In this document: piece after piece, positions 1 through 8,679 of the stretch
Numbering within the stretch: position 1 is the stretch's first letter
How the letters are laid out: each line of letters begins with the position of its first letter
Assembly: GCA_016703425.1 (NCBI GenBank)
Contig: JADJCA010000011.1
Coordinates: 62,001 to 126,000 of the forward strand
Reading direction: 5' to 3'
Length of the DNA stretch: 64,000 bases
DNA from: Myxococcales bacterium
Lineage (GTDB): Bacteria > Myxococcota_A > Polyangia > Polyangiales > Polyangiaceae
The notes under the pieces: model-generated
What the model saw: the letters and a program-made list of their open reading frames with translations, nothing else
The model's database searches: none
What the model was told of the DNA's origin: nothing
Position numbers and translations under genes: made by a program

Positions 1-25
1 CGGTGATCGAGGTCGCGGTGCCCGT

Positions 26-1510
26 CTACCCCTCGAGGCGTTGCTCGAGCGCCTGAACGATGGTCTTCAAGATCTTGATTCGGGCGAAGTACTTGTCGTT
101 CGCCTCCACCACGGTCCAGGGCGACGAAGCCGTGCTCGTTCGATCGATCATGTCGCAGACGGCGACCTCGTAGTCGTCCCAGCGCTTGCGGTTGCGCCAA
201 TCCTCCGCGGTAATCTTGTGCCGCTTGAAGGCCGTGCGTTCGCGGGCCTTGAAGCGCCTCTGTTGTTCGTCCTTGCCGATGGCGAGCCAAAATTTGGCGA
301 CCACCATGCCGTGGCGCACAAGATCTGACTCGAAATCGTTGATCTCCGAATAGGCTCGCATCCAATCGGCTTCGGCGCAGAAGCCTTCGACGCGCTCCAC
401 AAGGACGCGGCCGTACCAAGAGCGGTCGAAGATCACGAAACGCCGCCGGCGCGGCATGTGACGCCAGAAGCGCCACAAGTAGGGCTGCGCCCGCTCTTCC
501 TCTGTGGGCGCCGCCACCGGCACCGTCGAGTAGAGGCGCGCGTCGAGGGCGCCCGTGACGCGACGAATGGCCCCGCCTTTCCCGGCTGCGTCGTTGCCTT
601 CGAAGACGAGGACGACGCTCGTCTCCTTGAAGCGCTTGTGACGCGTCAAGAGCGCGAGCTTGCCTTGCCACTGGGAGAGCTCGTTTTCGTACTTCTTCTT
701 GGAAACGGCTCGCGTGAGGTCGAGGGCGCGAATGACGTTCAGGTGATCGACCGGCGGCACCAGCGGAGGGTTGCGGTCGGGGAGGCGCTTGACGGGCTTC
801 TCGTCGAGGCGCTCGCGAAGCGCGGCGAGCAACGTCTTGCCGACCATGAGCGAGCGGTAACGGGCGTCGGCGCCCGCGACCACGATCCACGGGCACTCGC
901 CGGTGCTCGTGTGCCGCGTGAAGTTCTCGGCGACACGCGCGAAGCGATCGTAGCGACGGAAGTACTTCCAGTCGGTCTCCGTGACGCGCCAGCGCGTCTC
1001 GGGATCTTTCGCGAGCGTCGTCAGGCGTTTTCGTTGCTGCTCCTTGGTCAGATGAAACCAAAACTTGAGAAGCAGCGTGCCTTCGTCGCTGAGCATGCGC
1101 TCGAAGCGGAGGATCTCAGCGATGCGCTGGTCGATGTCGGCGCGGCCGATGCGTCCCATGACGCGATCGACGATGGGCGCCGAGTGCCACGCTCCGAAGT
1201 GGATGCCCACGCGTCCCTTCGGTGGCAACGTGCGCCAATAGCGCCACATGACGGGACGCTCCGCCTCTTCGTCGGAAGGCTCGGAGAAGGCCGTCGTCGA
1301 GAGCAGCCGCGGATCCATCCACTCGTTGAGCAAGTTCACCGTCTCGCTCTTGCCGGCGCCTTCGACGCCGCCGATGACGATGAGCAGAGGGAAGCGTGCT
1401 GCATCGGCGAGATCGTATTGAGCTTGGAGGAGCGCCGCGCGGAGCTTGGGCGCTTCCTTTTCAAAGGTCGCCTTGTCGACGGAGTGCTCGAGGTTGGCTG
1501 AGTTGAACAT
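26..1510 (-). CDS. pap: Polyphosphate:AMP phosphotransferase (tandem PPK2 domains)
   Basis: The product transfers phosphate from polyphosphate to AMP to give ADP, in the cytoplasm. Its 494 residues hold two PPK2 modules, the architecture of the class II polyphosphate:AMP phosphotransferases, which run close to 500 residues. The first module has a P-loop GGVEGAGKSE near residue 47, and the second has EGNDAAGKGG near residue 305, followed by an RSWYGR lid-type motif. I chose the ATG at 1510; a TTG lies one codon upstream, and no clear ribosome binding site is visible. The gene stands alone and points away from the mgl genes. Polyphosphate metabolism fits with the pst-phoU operon 40 kb away, but nothing links the two directly. 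The family call is firm; the exact nucleotide acceptor is inferred from the tandem architecture. Confidence 0.9.
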   Translation of the reverse strand: MFNSANLEHSVDKATFEKEAPKLRAALLQAQYDLADAARFPLLIVIGGVEGAGKSETVNLLNEWMDPRLLSTTAFSEPSDEEAERPVMWRYWRTLPPKGRVGIHFGAWHSAPIVDRVMGRIGRADIDQRIAEILRFERMLSDEGTLLLKFWFHLTKEQQRKRLTTLAKDPETRWRVTETDWKYFRRYDRFARVAENFTRHTSTGECPWIVVAGADARYRSLMVGKTLLAALRERLDEKPVKRLPDRNPPLVPPVDHLNVIRALDLTRAVSKKKYENELSQWQGKLALLTRHKRFKETSVVLVFEGNDAAGKGGAIRRVTGALDARLYSTVPVAAPTEEERAQPYLWRFWRHMPRRRRFVIFDRSWYGRVLVERVEGFCAEADWMRAYSEINDFESDLVRHGMVVAKFWLAIGKDEQQRRFKARERTAFKRHKITAEDWRNRKRWDDYEVAVCDMIDRTSTASSPWTVVEANDKYFARIKILKTIVQALEQRLEG

Positions 1511-1609
1511 CAAGCCATGGTAGACCGTTCAGGCGGCGTGGCGTGGGCGCGCTCACGCCGCCCGCGATGAATCTTTTGCCGCAAACTGCGCGAAAAGTGC
1601 GCGGTAGCT

Positions 1610-2569
1610 TCACCAGCCGGTGCACACATGGCGCGACGCTGCGCTGGGCGCGTGGTTGTCGTCCATCAGCTGGTAGAGGGCGCCGCCTCGGTCGATGGCG
1701 ATGGCCTCGTTCGTCACGTGACCGGGGACGTCGATGCGAGCGAGCTCGCCGCTCGCCTCGTCGACGACGTAGCTCTTCGAACCTCCGTGGACGTTCGTCG
1801 TGACGACGAGGGTCCGCTCGGCCGCTCCGCCAGCGGCGCCGAAGGCGCAGTCCGAGAGCGCCTTGTCGGGAAGCGCGAGGGCGAGCGCCGGCTTCAGCGG
1901 ATCGATGCGCAGGTGGCCACCTTCCTCGACGACGCAGTGGAGCGCACCGTCTGTCTTGCTCGCCGCGTAGCCGGCGCAACGCGCGGTGATGGACTCGGCG
2001 CGGAGGCAGAGGCCTTCCCAATTCTTGCCGCAGTTCGCGTCGTTGAGTCGCGGGCACGAGTGGGGCGGTGGTCCGATCACGTACGGAGCCCCCGTCGCCA
2101 CGAGCGCCTCGCCGTGGAAGGCGAAGCGGCGTACGACGCCGGACGACGTGAGCGTGTAGAGCGCGCCGCCACGCGCAGCCACGCCTTCAACGTCGTCGCT
2201 TCGAAGGTCCCCGAGGGGCAGCTTGCCCGCCTCGAGCTTCCGCTCGTCGGCGACTCCCGAGAGCGGCACACGCAGCAGAGCTCCGTCATTGCCCGAATCG
2301 GAGACGACGAAGAGCACCTCGGCGTCCCGAGCACCTGCAGGCAGCAGCGCCGCGCCCGAGGCTTCGGCGATGGGCAGCTCTCGCGGGAAGGCGCCGTCGG
2401 CCTGGCACCGCACCTTGGCAATGACCTCGGCGGCGACGGCTGGAAGGGGCACTGCGACCGAAGGCTGCCGACGCGAAGGCGCGCCGTCGCAGCAGCACCC
2501 GACGCCGACGAAGAGGAGCACCGGAAGAAGGAACGAGCACCGGGCGGACGGGCCTGTCTTCGGTACCAT
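1610..2569 (-). CDS. Secreted lipoprotein, propeller-like (phytase-esterase/SdiA-regulated type)
   Basis: This is a predicted 319-residue lipoprotein. The ATG at 2569 gives a short basic n-region, a hydrophobic stretch and a lipobox ending VGVGC at about residue 25. The open frame runs further upstream but has no signal peptide there, so this internal start is preferred. The body contains DVEGVAARGGALYTL and near the C-terminus NEAIAIDRGGALYQLMDD. These EG(I/V)A...G.LY.(V/M).DDN patterns recall the esterase-like domain of phytase and the SdiA-regulated/SMP-30 propellers. Several cysteines (e.g. CPRLNDANCGKNWEGLC) suggest disulfides outside the cytoplasm. Substrate and reaction cannot be deduced. 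It is divergent from mglB. Confidence 0.65.
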   Translation of the reverse strand: MVPKTGPSARCSFLLPVLLFVGVGCCCDGAPSRRQPSVAVPLPAVAAEVIAKVRCQADGAFPRELPIAEASGAALLPAGARDAEVLFVVSDSGNDGALLRVPLSGVADERKLEAGKLPLGDLRSDDVEGVAARGGALYTLTSSGVVRRFAFHGEALVATGAPYVIGPPPHSCPRLNDANCGKNWEGLCLRAESITARCAGYAASKTDGALHCVVEEGGHLRIDPLKPALALALPDKALSDCAFGAAGGAAERTLVVTTNVHGGSKSYVVDEASGELARIDVPGHVTNEAIAIDRGGALYQLMDDNHAPSAASRHVCTGW

Positions 2570-2936
2570 CGCGGGGTGCGCCAAAGTACGACAGGCCTCG
2601 CCGGTGGGCACGCGCGATCTTGCTTCGAGCCGCGGCGCTTCCGGCGGCCGGCGCGAGCCGCAGACCCCGCCGCCTTCTTCCTCCTTCGGTCGCCACCCTC
2701 GTTGCCGACAATTCGACCGTAGGCGTCGTGGAGCGCTCTTCGGCTCGAACCAATGCTTGTGCAGCTTGTGGTCCTCAGATAGAAACGAGGCTCCCGTCGG
2801 ACCAAGTCGCTCGTCTCCTCCCCTCACGTGGAGAGCGGGCCACGCACGACGAGACGTTTGAAACGAACACTCGGCGGCGGGAGTCGCGCGAGGATAGGCC
2901 GGCGGGGCGAGGAGACCGCGCGGCGGAGGCTCGAAG
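2570..2936. other. Divergent intergenic region upstream of mglBA
   Basis: These 367 bases separate the lipoprotein gene from mglB and should hold promoters for both. I see no convincing small gene, repeat or operator. A ribosome binding site GGAGG lies just before mglB, seven bases from its ATG. Confidence 0.5.
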
Positions 2937-3416
2937 ATGGTCAACCCCCAGATGGTGATGTACGAGGAGGAGTTCAATCAGATCCAGGCGGTCGTCGACC
3001 GACTGGTTCGCGACGCGAACGCCAAGGTCGTCTTCATCGTCGACAAGAATGGGCAACTCATCGCTGCTGGCGGTGACATCGATCACGTGGACACCACGAG
3101 CCTCGCGTCACTGACGGCAGGCAACGTGGCGGCAACGGGAGGCATGGCGAAGCTCCTGAAGGAGAACGAGTTCGCCACCCAGTTCCACGAGGGCGAGAAG
3201 GCCAACATCCACATCCAGCTCGTCGGCAACCGGGTCATCCTCGTCGTCATCTTCGACTCCCGCTCGAGCTTGGGCCTGGTCCGGCTCCGCGTGAAGAAGT
3301 CCAGCGAGGAGCTCAACCGAATCTTCGAGGAGCTGCTCAAGAAGGCCCAAGAACCCGCCGATTCTCCCTTCGCGGAGATCAGCGACGAGGACATCGACAA
3401 CCTCTTCAGCGACTGA
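2937..3416 (+). CDS. mglB: MglB, roadblock/LC7 GTPase-activating protein
   Basis: MglB is the GTPase-activating partner of MglA and sets the lagging pole in gliding and twitching myxobacteria. The 159-residue length equals that of Myxococcus MglB, and blocks such as VMYEEEF, VVFIVDKNGQLI, DTTSLASLTAGNVAA and NQFHEG-like FHEGEKA are nearly identical to it as I recall. The C-terminus SPFAEISDEDIDNLFSD also matches. The fold is one roadblock/LC7 domain spanning about residues 10-135. GGAGG seven bases upstream supports the ATG at 2937. mglA follows 116 bases downstream, in the usual B-A order. Confidence 0.95.
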   Translation: MVNPQMVMYEEEFNQIQAVVDRLVRDANAKVVFIVDKNGQLIAAGGDIDHVDTTSLASLTAGNVAATGGMAKLLKENEFATQFHEGEKANIHIQLVGNRVILVVIFDSRSSLGLVRLRVKKSSEELNRIFEELLKKAQEPADSPFAEISDEDIDNLFSD

Positions 3417-3434
3417 TCCAAGCCCGCCGGTTCG

Positions 3435-3459
3435 GCCTCCACCGCGAAAGCGAGGAGGC
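3435..3459 (+). promoter_or_regulatory. Intergenic RNA hairpin between mglB and mglA
   Basis: GCCTCC (3435-3440) pairs with GGAGGC (3454-3459). Inside it a second stem, CGC-GAAA-GCG, is capped by a GNRA-type tetraloop. No U-tract follows, so it is not a normal terminator. It could stabilise message ends or tune the MglB:MglA ratio; the role is inference. Confidence 0.4.
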
Positions 3460-3532
3460 TTAGTGGGCCGGTGCGCTGGGCAAGCTTTTTGGAGGTCCAG
3501 GCGGGAGCCGGTTAGACTGGGGAACGAATGGA

Positions 3533-4126
3533 ATGAGTTTCATCAACTACATGGCCAGGGAGATCAACTGCAAGTTGGTCTACTACGGGCCCGGTCTTTG
3601 CGGAAAGACCACCAATCTCCAGTACATCTACGAACGCACCAATCCGGATGCGAAGGGGAAGATGATCAGCCTCGCGACGGAAACGGAGCGAACGCTGTTC
3701 TTCGACTTCCTGCCGCTGTCGCTCGGTGAAATCCGCGGGTTCAAGACGCGCTTTCACCTCTACACGGTGCCCGGGCAAGTCTTCTACGACGCCTCGCGGA
3801 AGCTGATCCTGAAGGGCGTCGACGGCGTCGTCTTCGTCGCCGACTCCCAAGTCGAGCGCACCGAGGCAAACCTCGAGTCGGTCGAGAACTTGCGCACGAA
3901 CCTCGCGGAGCAGGGCTACTCGCTCGACAAGATTCCGTACTGCGTGCAGTACAACAAGCGCGACCTCCCGAACGCCGTGACCGTCGAAGAGCTCCGCCAG
4001 ATGCTGAACACGACCAACGTGCCCGACTTCGAGGCCGTTGCGCGCACCGGCGTAGGCGTCTTCGACACGCTCAAGGCCATCGCGAAGCTCGTCCTCACGG
4101 AGCTCAAAAAGGGCGGCGGCGGCTGA
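3533..4126 (+). CDS. mglA: MglA, Ras-like small GTPase for cell polarity and motility
   Basis: MglA is the Ras-like switch that, when bound to GTP, marks the leading pole and recruits motility machinery. The 197-residue protein has the P-loop GPGLCGKTTN near residue 20, the MglA-specific RTLFFDFLPLSLGEIRG switch region, TVPGQVFYDASRKLIL, and the base-recognition motif NKRDLPNAV. The last block, FDTLKAIAKLVLTELKKGG, matches the known C-terminus. The two proteins are co-transcribed in all likelihood, with a strong hairpin between them and a terminator at 4163-4194. The weak, short leader (GGGGAACGA) before ATG may keep its level below that of MglB. Confidence 0.95.
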   Translation: MSFINYMAREINCKLVYYGPGLCGKTTNLQYIYERTNPDAKGKMISLATETERTLFFDFLPLSLGEIRGFKTRFHLYTVPGQVFYDASRKLILKGVDGVVFVADSQVERTEANLESVENLRTNLAEQGYSLDKIPYCVQYNKRDLPNAVTVEELRQMLNTTNVPDFEAVARTGVGVFDTLKAIAKLVLTELKKGGGG

Positions 4127-4162
4127 GGCTGCTTGCGATAGGGCTTCGAAGCCAAAACGACG

Positions 4163-4194
4163 AAGAGCCGGCTCCGCGAGGGACCGGCTCTTTT
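4163..4194 (+). terminator. Intrinsic terminator after mglA
   Basis: AAGAGCCGG and CCGGCTCTT form a nine-base stem around a 14-base loop, followed by TTTTCGTTT. On the opposite strand the hairpin is followed by CGTCGTTTT, so it may also end transcription of the small basic gene at 4247-4369. Confidence 0.8.
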
Positions 4195-4246
4195 CGTTTG
4201 TCTGCTCGGCCCTCGACGTCGCGCGAGGAGCGCGGACTGGAGCGCT

Positions 4247-4369
4247 CTAGCTCTTCCAGGCGAACAGGCGCGCACGGCGAGCCTTGTTCTTCGCCTTCTC
4301 CTTGGCGCGGAAGCGCTTGGTCTTGGAGCGGTTCGTCTTCCGGGGCTTCTTCGAGAGCATGAGGAACAT
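4247..4369 (-). CDS. Small, highly basic protein of 40 residues
   Basis: This short frame reads MFLMLSKKPRKTNRSKTKRF in its first half and ends ARRARLFAWKS. About 16 of 40 residues are Lys or Arg. AGAAGGACG sits a few bases before the ATG at 4369, which supports translation; a second ATG lies three codons in. The composition resembles small ribosome-associated or nucleic-acid-binding peptides (such as bTHX-like or bS21-tail-like sequences), but I do not recognise the family. It lies between mglA and queD and faces the mglA terminator. Confidence 0.55.
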   Translation of the reverse strand: MFLMLSKKPRKTNRSKTKRFRAKEKAKNKARRARLFAWKS

Positions 4370-4505
4370 GGCGCGTCCTTCTGATTGCGGCTCCGAGGAG
4401 CGCGGTGCGTGGAGGTTACTCGAGCGGCCCCGGACGGGGCCCTAAAAAGCGGGGGCGAACTATTACCGGAGCCTCGCTTTTTGTGCAACTGTGGCCGCTC
4501 AATCG

Positions 4506-4868
4506 ATGAACGTCAGGCTCGTCCACGAGTTCCGCTTCGAATCCGCCCACTACCTCCCCAAGGTTCCGCCGGGGCACAAGTGCATGCGGCTTCATGGCCA
4601 TTCCTTCAAAGTTGAGCTGTCGGTCGACGGCCCCGTGAACCCGGAGACCGGCTGGTTTCTCGACTTTGGCGAGCTCTACAAGCTCTGGAGCCCGCTCCAC
4701 GACGTGCTCGACCACAACTACTTGAACGACGTTCCCGGCCTGGAGAACCCGACGAGCGAGAACCTCGCCAAGTGGATTTGGGACAAGCTCTTGCCGAGTC
4801 TGCCGTCGCTCGCCCAGGTCACCGTCTTCGAGACGTGCGACGCGCGGTGCGAGTACCGCGGAGGCTGA
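4506..4868 (+). CDS. queD: 6-carboxytetrahydropterin synthase family (QueD)
   Basis: QueD converts dihydroneopterin triphosphate to 6-carboxy-tetrahydropterin on the queuosine/7-deazaguanine path. The product is about 120 residues, normal for the family. Zinc ligands are visible as FESAHYLP (His) and RLHGHSF (two His), with the catalytic Cys in GHKCMRL. The pair LDHNYLND supplies the catalytic His/Asp, and TVFET the pterin-binding Glu. The ATG at 4506 begins MNVRLVHEF, as in relatives; a GTG at 4491 would add five residues. No other queuosine gene is nearby; a [2Fe-2S] gene follows after three bases. Confidence 0.9.
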   Translation: MNVRLVHEFRFESAHYLPKVPPGHKCMRLHGHSFKVELSVDGPVNPETGWFLDFGELYKLWSPLHDVLDHNYLNDVPGLENPTSENLAKWIWDKLLPSLPSLAQVTVFETCDARCEYRGG

Positions 4869-4871
4869 GCC

Positions 4872-5168
4872 GTGGGAAAAACGCTGGTTTGTCGCTGCGA
4901 GGACGTGACGCTTCACGAGCTCGAAGAGGCCATCGCGCGCGGCCACGACGATCTCGAGTCCCTCAAGCGCTACACGGGTTTCGGGACCGGCTGGTGCCAG
5001 GGCAAGTCCTGCGTCGCTCTGTGCGCTGGGCTCCTCGCAGCGCGCGGTGGCTCCGCTGGCCTGCCCATCACGCCGAGGCCGCCGTTCCATCCGGTGTGCC
5101 TCGCGGATCTCGCAGGCCTCGCAGCCGTGGCCGACGACGACGCCACCAAGGGTCGCGAGCCGGTTTAG
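4872..5168 (+). CDS. BFD-like [2Fe-2S]-binding protein
   Basis: The 98-residue product carries the four-cysteine pattern of bacterioferritin-associated ferredoxin-like domains: CRCEDVT near residue 7 and WCQGKSC near residue 42. Between them lies the conserved helix LHELEEAIARG. Such domains bind one [2Fe-2S] cluster and occur in BFD itself and in subunits of amino-acid and sarcosine oxidases. Here the domain stands almost alone, with a Pro-rich tail holding one more Cys (HPVCLADL). The GTG start three bases after queD implies co-translation. Its redox partner is not evident. Confidence 0.75.
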   Translation: MGKTLVCRCEDVTLHELEEAIARGHDDLESLKRYTGFGTGWCQGKSCVALCAGLLAARGGSAGLPITPRPPFHPVCLADLAGLAAVADDDATKGREPV

Positions 5169-5328
5169 CCGCTCGCCCCCCCCCGGCTCGCTGGCCTGAA
5201 CGGATCGTCAGCCCCGGGTACGTCAGTTCGTGGACGCGGGGTCCCAGATTTCCATACGCTACGGGTTCTGCGGCAGTGGGCGCCGCGACAACCGTTCGCC
5301 GGCGGCGAAGAGGAAGAACCTAGGGGCG

Positions 5329-8300
5329 ATGGCACGCGGCATCGGAGCTCGTCCGGAACGACGCGAGAAGGTCTTGATCGTGGTGGGCAACGTGACCCAC
5401 GCGATGGACCTTACGCTCGCCTTCGAGACCGCGGGCTTCGTGGTCACGAGCTGCGGCACCGTCGGCGCCGGGTGCGAAGCCGTCTCCGAGAATCGCTTCG
5501 ATGTCCTCGTGATGGAGCACGAGCTCCCCGACGGCTACAGCGCGCTCTTGTTGCGCCTCGTGCGCGCGATGCCGGGAACGGCGAAGCTGCCCATCATCGC
5601 GCTCTGCCGCGAGGACGAGCTCAAGGGCAGCTCCGTCGGCGTATCGCTGTCGCCGATCGCATTTCTCGAGCCTTCGCTCTCGAGTGGTGACGTCGTCGAG
5701 GCCGCTGAGCGCTTGCTGCGACCGAGACCGGCGCAGCCGGTTATCGTCCCGAAGCGCGGCACGACAGCGCCGCAAGCCCGCCCCAGTCTGCCGCCCTTGG
5801 CGCGAAGTCCCGCGCCCGCACCGGTACCCTCGATGCCGCCGGCCTCGGCCGCGGGCCCTTCGTCGGTGCGCGCGCAGCAGCAAGTCGCATCGGAGCGACC
5901 GGCCAAGGGCGCCAACAAGGCCGCGCGGATCCTGTGCGTCGACGACAGCGCGACGTACCGGTACTCGCTGAAGAAGCTCCTCACGGCGGAAGGTTACGAC
6001 GTGCTCATGGCGTCGTCCGGCGAGGACGCGCTCGAGCGCCTGGGCCGCGAGCTCGTCGATTGCGTCTTGCTCGACCGCATGATGCCCGGGCTCGGTGGTC
6101 TCGAGACCTGCAAGATCATCAAGCAGACACCCGAGTGGCGAAACGTCCCCGTCGTCATGCTGACGGCGACGGAGAAGCGGGAAGCCATCATCGAGGGCCT
6201 GAACGCGGGCGCCGACGACTACATCGCGAAGTCCAGCGACGCGGAGGTCCTTCGCGGTCGCGTGCGCGCGCAGGTGCGGCGTCGTCACTTCGAAGACGAG
6301 AACCGCGCGATTCGCGAGGAGCTGCACAAGAAGGACATCGAGACCGCGCGCGAGCAGGCCGCCAACCGGGCCAAGAGCGTCTTCCTCGCCGTCATGAGCC
6401 ACGAGATCCGCACGCCGATGAACAGCATCATCGGCATGACAGAACTCGTCTTGAAGACCGACCTCTCGGACGAACAGCGAGACCTTCTGAGCTCGGTCAT
6501 GACGTCGGCTGAGTCCTTGCTCTACCTGCTCAACGACATCCTCGATTTCTCGAAGATCGAGGCGGGCAAGCTCGAGCTCGATCCCATCGACTATCGCCTG
6601 CGCTACGCCCTCGGCGATGTCATGAACGCGCTGGCGATCCAGGCTTCGACGAAGGGCCTCGAGCTCGGCGCCCACGTGGCCCCCAACGTCCCCGACGGCC
6701 TCATCGGCGATCCGGGGCGCCTCCGGCAGATCATCGTCAACCTCATCGGCAACGCCATCAAGTTCACCGACAAGGGCGAAGTCGTTGTCTCGGTCGTCGT
6801 CGAGGAGCAGCGTCAAGATTCGGTGCTCCTCCATTTTGCCGTACGCGATACCGGCATCGGCATCGACCCGATGAAGCAGAAGGTCATCTTCCAGCCCTTC
6901 GAACAGGCCGACGGAACCACGACGCGGCGCTACGGCGGAACAGGCCTCGGTCTCGCCATTTCGGCGAAGCTCGTCGAGATGATGCAGGGCCGCATCTGGG
7001 TCGAGAGCACGCCCACCAAGGCGAGCACCTTCCACTTCACGGCGCACTTTGGCCTCCAGGCCAACACCGGCGTCGGTGATGCGCCATCCCTCGCGGAGCG
7101 GGTCCGCGGCACGCGCGTCCTCGTCGTCGACGACAGCGCCACGCAACGCACCATCCTCCAGGACATGTTGACGCAGTTTGCGTCGCGCGTCTTTGTCGTC
7201 GAAGACGGCGCCACGGCGCTCACGCACATGGAGCGTGCGTTGTCGGAGGGCGAGCCCTTCGAGATTGTGCTCATCGACAGCGACATGCCGGGCATGTCAG
7301 GCATCGAGCTCACCGAGCAGATCCGGATTCGGCCAGCCCACGCGCGCACATCGCTCATCCTCCTCAACCAGTCAGGCATGCGCGGTGACGCCTCGAAGTG
7401 GCGCGAGCTCGGCATCGCTTCGTCGCTGCGAAAGCCGGTGAAACACTCGGACCTGCTCGACGCGATCCTCCTCGCGCTCGACGCGAACGTACGAACAGCG
7501 CCGCGGGCGCACCCCACGGCAGCGCCCTCGACCTCGTCTCAGCCCCCGAGCTTGCCGGCCGCGGCGGCGGCCCCGAAGCCGTCGACGCCACCGCGGCTCA
7601 CCCGATCGCTGCGGCTCCTCTTGGCCGAAGACAACGCCGTCAACCGCAAGTTCGCGACGCTGCTCCTCGAGAAGATGGGCCACCGGCTAACGGTCGCCGT
7701 CAACGGTCGCGAGGCCGTCGAGATGATGAAGGCCCAGAGCTTCGACGTCATCTTGATGGACGTGCAGATGCCCGAGATGGACGGCCTCGAGGCTACCGGC
7801 GCCATCCGTGCCCTGGAGAAGACGACGGGCGATCATATTCCCATCATCGCCATGACCGCAGAGGCGCTGAAGGGCGACCGCGAGCGTTGCCTCGACGCCG
7901 GCTGCGACGACTACCTCACCAAGCCCATTCGGTCCGAGGAGCTCGCCGGGGCCCTTGAGCGGTGGGGCAAGGGACGCGGCGAGTCGCTGGCGGACGGACC
8001 CGAGTCCGCCACGCCAGCCTCGGTGCCGACGAAGAGTCATGGCGGCGTGCCAGCGATCAAGGGCCTGCCGCCCCCGCGCCTCCCGTCACTCCGGCCGGCG
8101 AGCTTCACGCCGGCGCCGCCGCCGTCAGCGCCCTCCTTGGGGCATCAGGCACCGCCGTCGGTGCAGCCGCGCACCTCCCCCGTGAGCGCATCGGCGGCCC
8201 CGCGTCCGGCGACTCCGGCGCCGCCGCACGTGTCGCCACGCAGCGCTCCCCAACCCGTGCCTCCCGCGCCAGCGTCCTCGCAGTCGCTGCCCCCGGTTGT

Positions 8301-8679
8301 ACGGACCTCCCACGACGAGCCTCGCTCCTCGAAGCCGCAGCCGCCGCGCCCCGGGCCGCCACCACCTCCGGTGCCCAGCGCGCCGAGGCTCGGTCCGCCG
8401 CCGCTACCGGCGGCGGCGCGCAAGGCCGAGCCGCCCAAGGTTTGCGGCCCCCAGACCGCCGGCGCCGCCGGCTCCGGCCCGACCGCAAGCGCCGCGGCCC
8501 GCAGCGCCCGAGCCGACCGTCGAGTCGACGCTTCACGACTACAAGATCGCCGACACACCCCCTCCCCCTCCCCAAACGCCGCCCGCGCCCGCGCCAGCGC
8601 CAGCGCCGGAGGTCGTGGACTACAGCAAGCCCGCGTTCATTCTCCACGAAGCGTTGACGCGCGCCGCCGGCGACGCTGA
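5329..8679 (+). CDS. Hybrid histidine kinase with four receivers; C-terminus frameshifted
   Basis: This cytoplasmic hybrid kinase has no membrane segments. From the ATG at 5329 the order is: degenerate receiver (about 13-130; Glu replaces the phospho-Asp in VMEHELP and the acidic pair is missing), Pro/Ala linker, receiver 2 (about 200-315, VLLDRMMPG), HisKA (MSHEIRTPMN, His near 358), HATPase (DTGIGI, GGTGLGLA), receiver 3 (IDSDMPGMSG), receiver 4 (LMDVQMPEMDG, LTKPI), then a long Pro-rich linker. In this frame the linker degenerates into Arg/Ser-rich sequence after about 8442. The +1 frame instead continues a natural linker into an Hpt domain (8444-8968). Removing one T from GTTT at 8441-8443 would give one protein of 1212 residues. 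A GTG at 5230 is a possible earlier start. The downstream cyclase is the likely output partner. Confidence 0.85.
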   Translation: MARGIGARPERREKVLIVVGNVTHAMDLTLAFETAGFVVTSCGTVGAGCEAVSENRFDVLVMEHELPDGYSALLLRLVRAMPGTAKLPIIALCREDELKGSSVGVSLSPIAFLEPSLSSGDVVEAAERLLRPRPAQPVIVPKRGTTAPQARPSLPPLARSPAPAPVPSMPPASAAGPSSVRAQQQVASERPAKGANKAARILCVDDSATYRYSLKKLLTAEGYDVLMASSGEDALERLGRELVDCVLLDRMMPGLGGLETCKIIKQTPEWRNVPVVMLTATEKREAIIEGLNAGADDYIAKSSDAEVLRGRVRAQVRRRHFEDENRAIREELHKKDIETAREQAANRAKSVFLAVMSHEIRTPMNSIIGMTELVLKTDLSDEQRDLLSSVMTSAESLLYLLNDILDFSKIEAGKLELDPIDYRLRYALGDVMNALAIQASTKGLELGAHVAPNVPDGLIGDPGRLRQIIVNLIGNAIKFTDKGEVVVSVVVEEQRQDSVLLHFAVRDTGIGIDPMKQKVIFQPFEQADGTTTRRYGGTGLGLAISAKLVEMMQGRIWVESTPTKASTFHFTAHFGLQANTGVGDAPSLAERVRGTRVLVVDDSATQRTILQDMLTQFASRVFVVEDGATALTHMERALSEGEPFEIVLIDSDMPGMSGIELTEQIRIRPAHARTSLILLNQSGMRGDASKWRELGIASSLRKPVKHSDLLDAILLALDANVRTAPRAHPTAAPSTSSQPPSLPAAAAAPKPSTPPRLTRSLRLLLAEDNAVNRKFATLLLEKMGHRLTVAVNGREAVEMMKAQSFDVILMDVQMPEMDGLEATGAIRALEKTTGDHIPIIAMTAEALKGDRERCLDAGCDDYLTKPIRSEELAGALERWGKGRGESLADGPESATPASVPTKSHGGVPAIKGLPPPRLPSLRPASFTPAPPPSAPSLGHQAPPSVQPRTSPVSASAAPRPATPAPPHVSPRSAPQPVPPAPASSQSLPPVVRTSHDEPRSSKPQPPRPGPPPPPVPSAPRLGPPPLPAAARKAEPPKVCGPQTAGAAGSGPTASAAARSARADRRVDASRLQDRRHTPSPSPNAARARASASAGGRGLQQARVHSPRSVDARRRRR

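Noticed and set aside
2570..2936. Possible sigma-54 promoter (GGCACG...TTGC) upstream of mglB
   Set aside because: The GG and GC elements are not at the required spacing.
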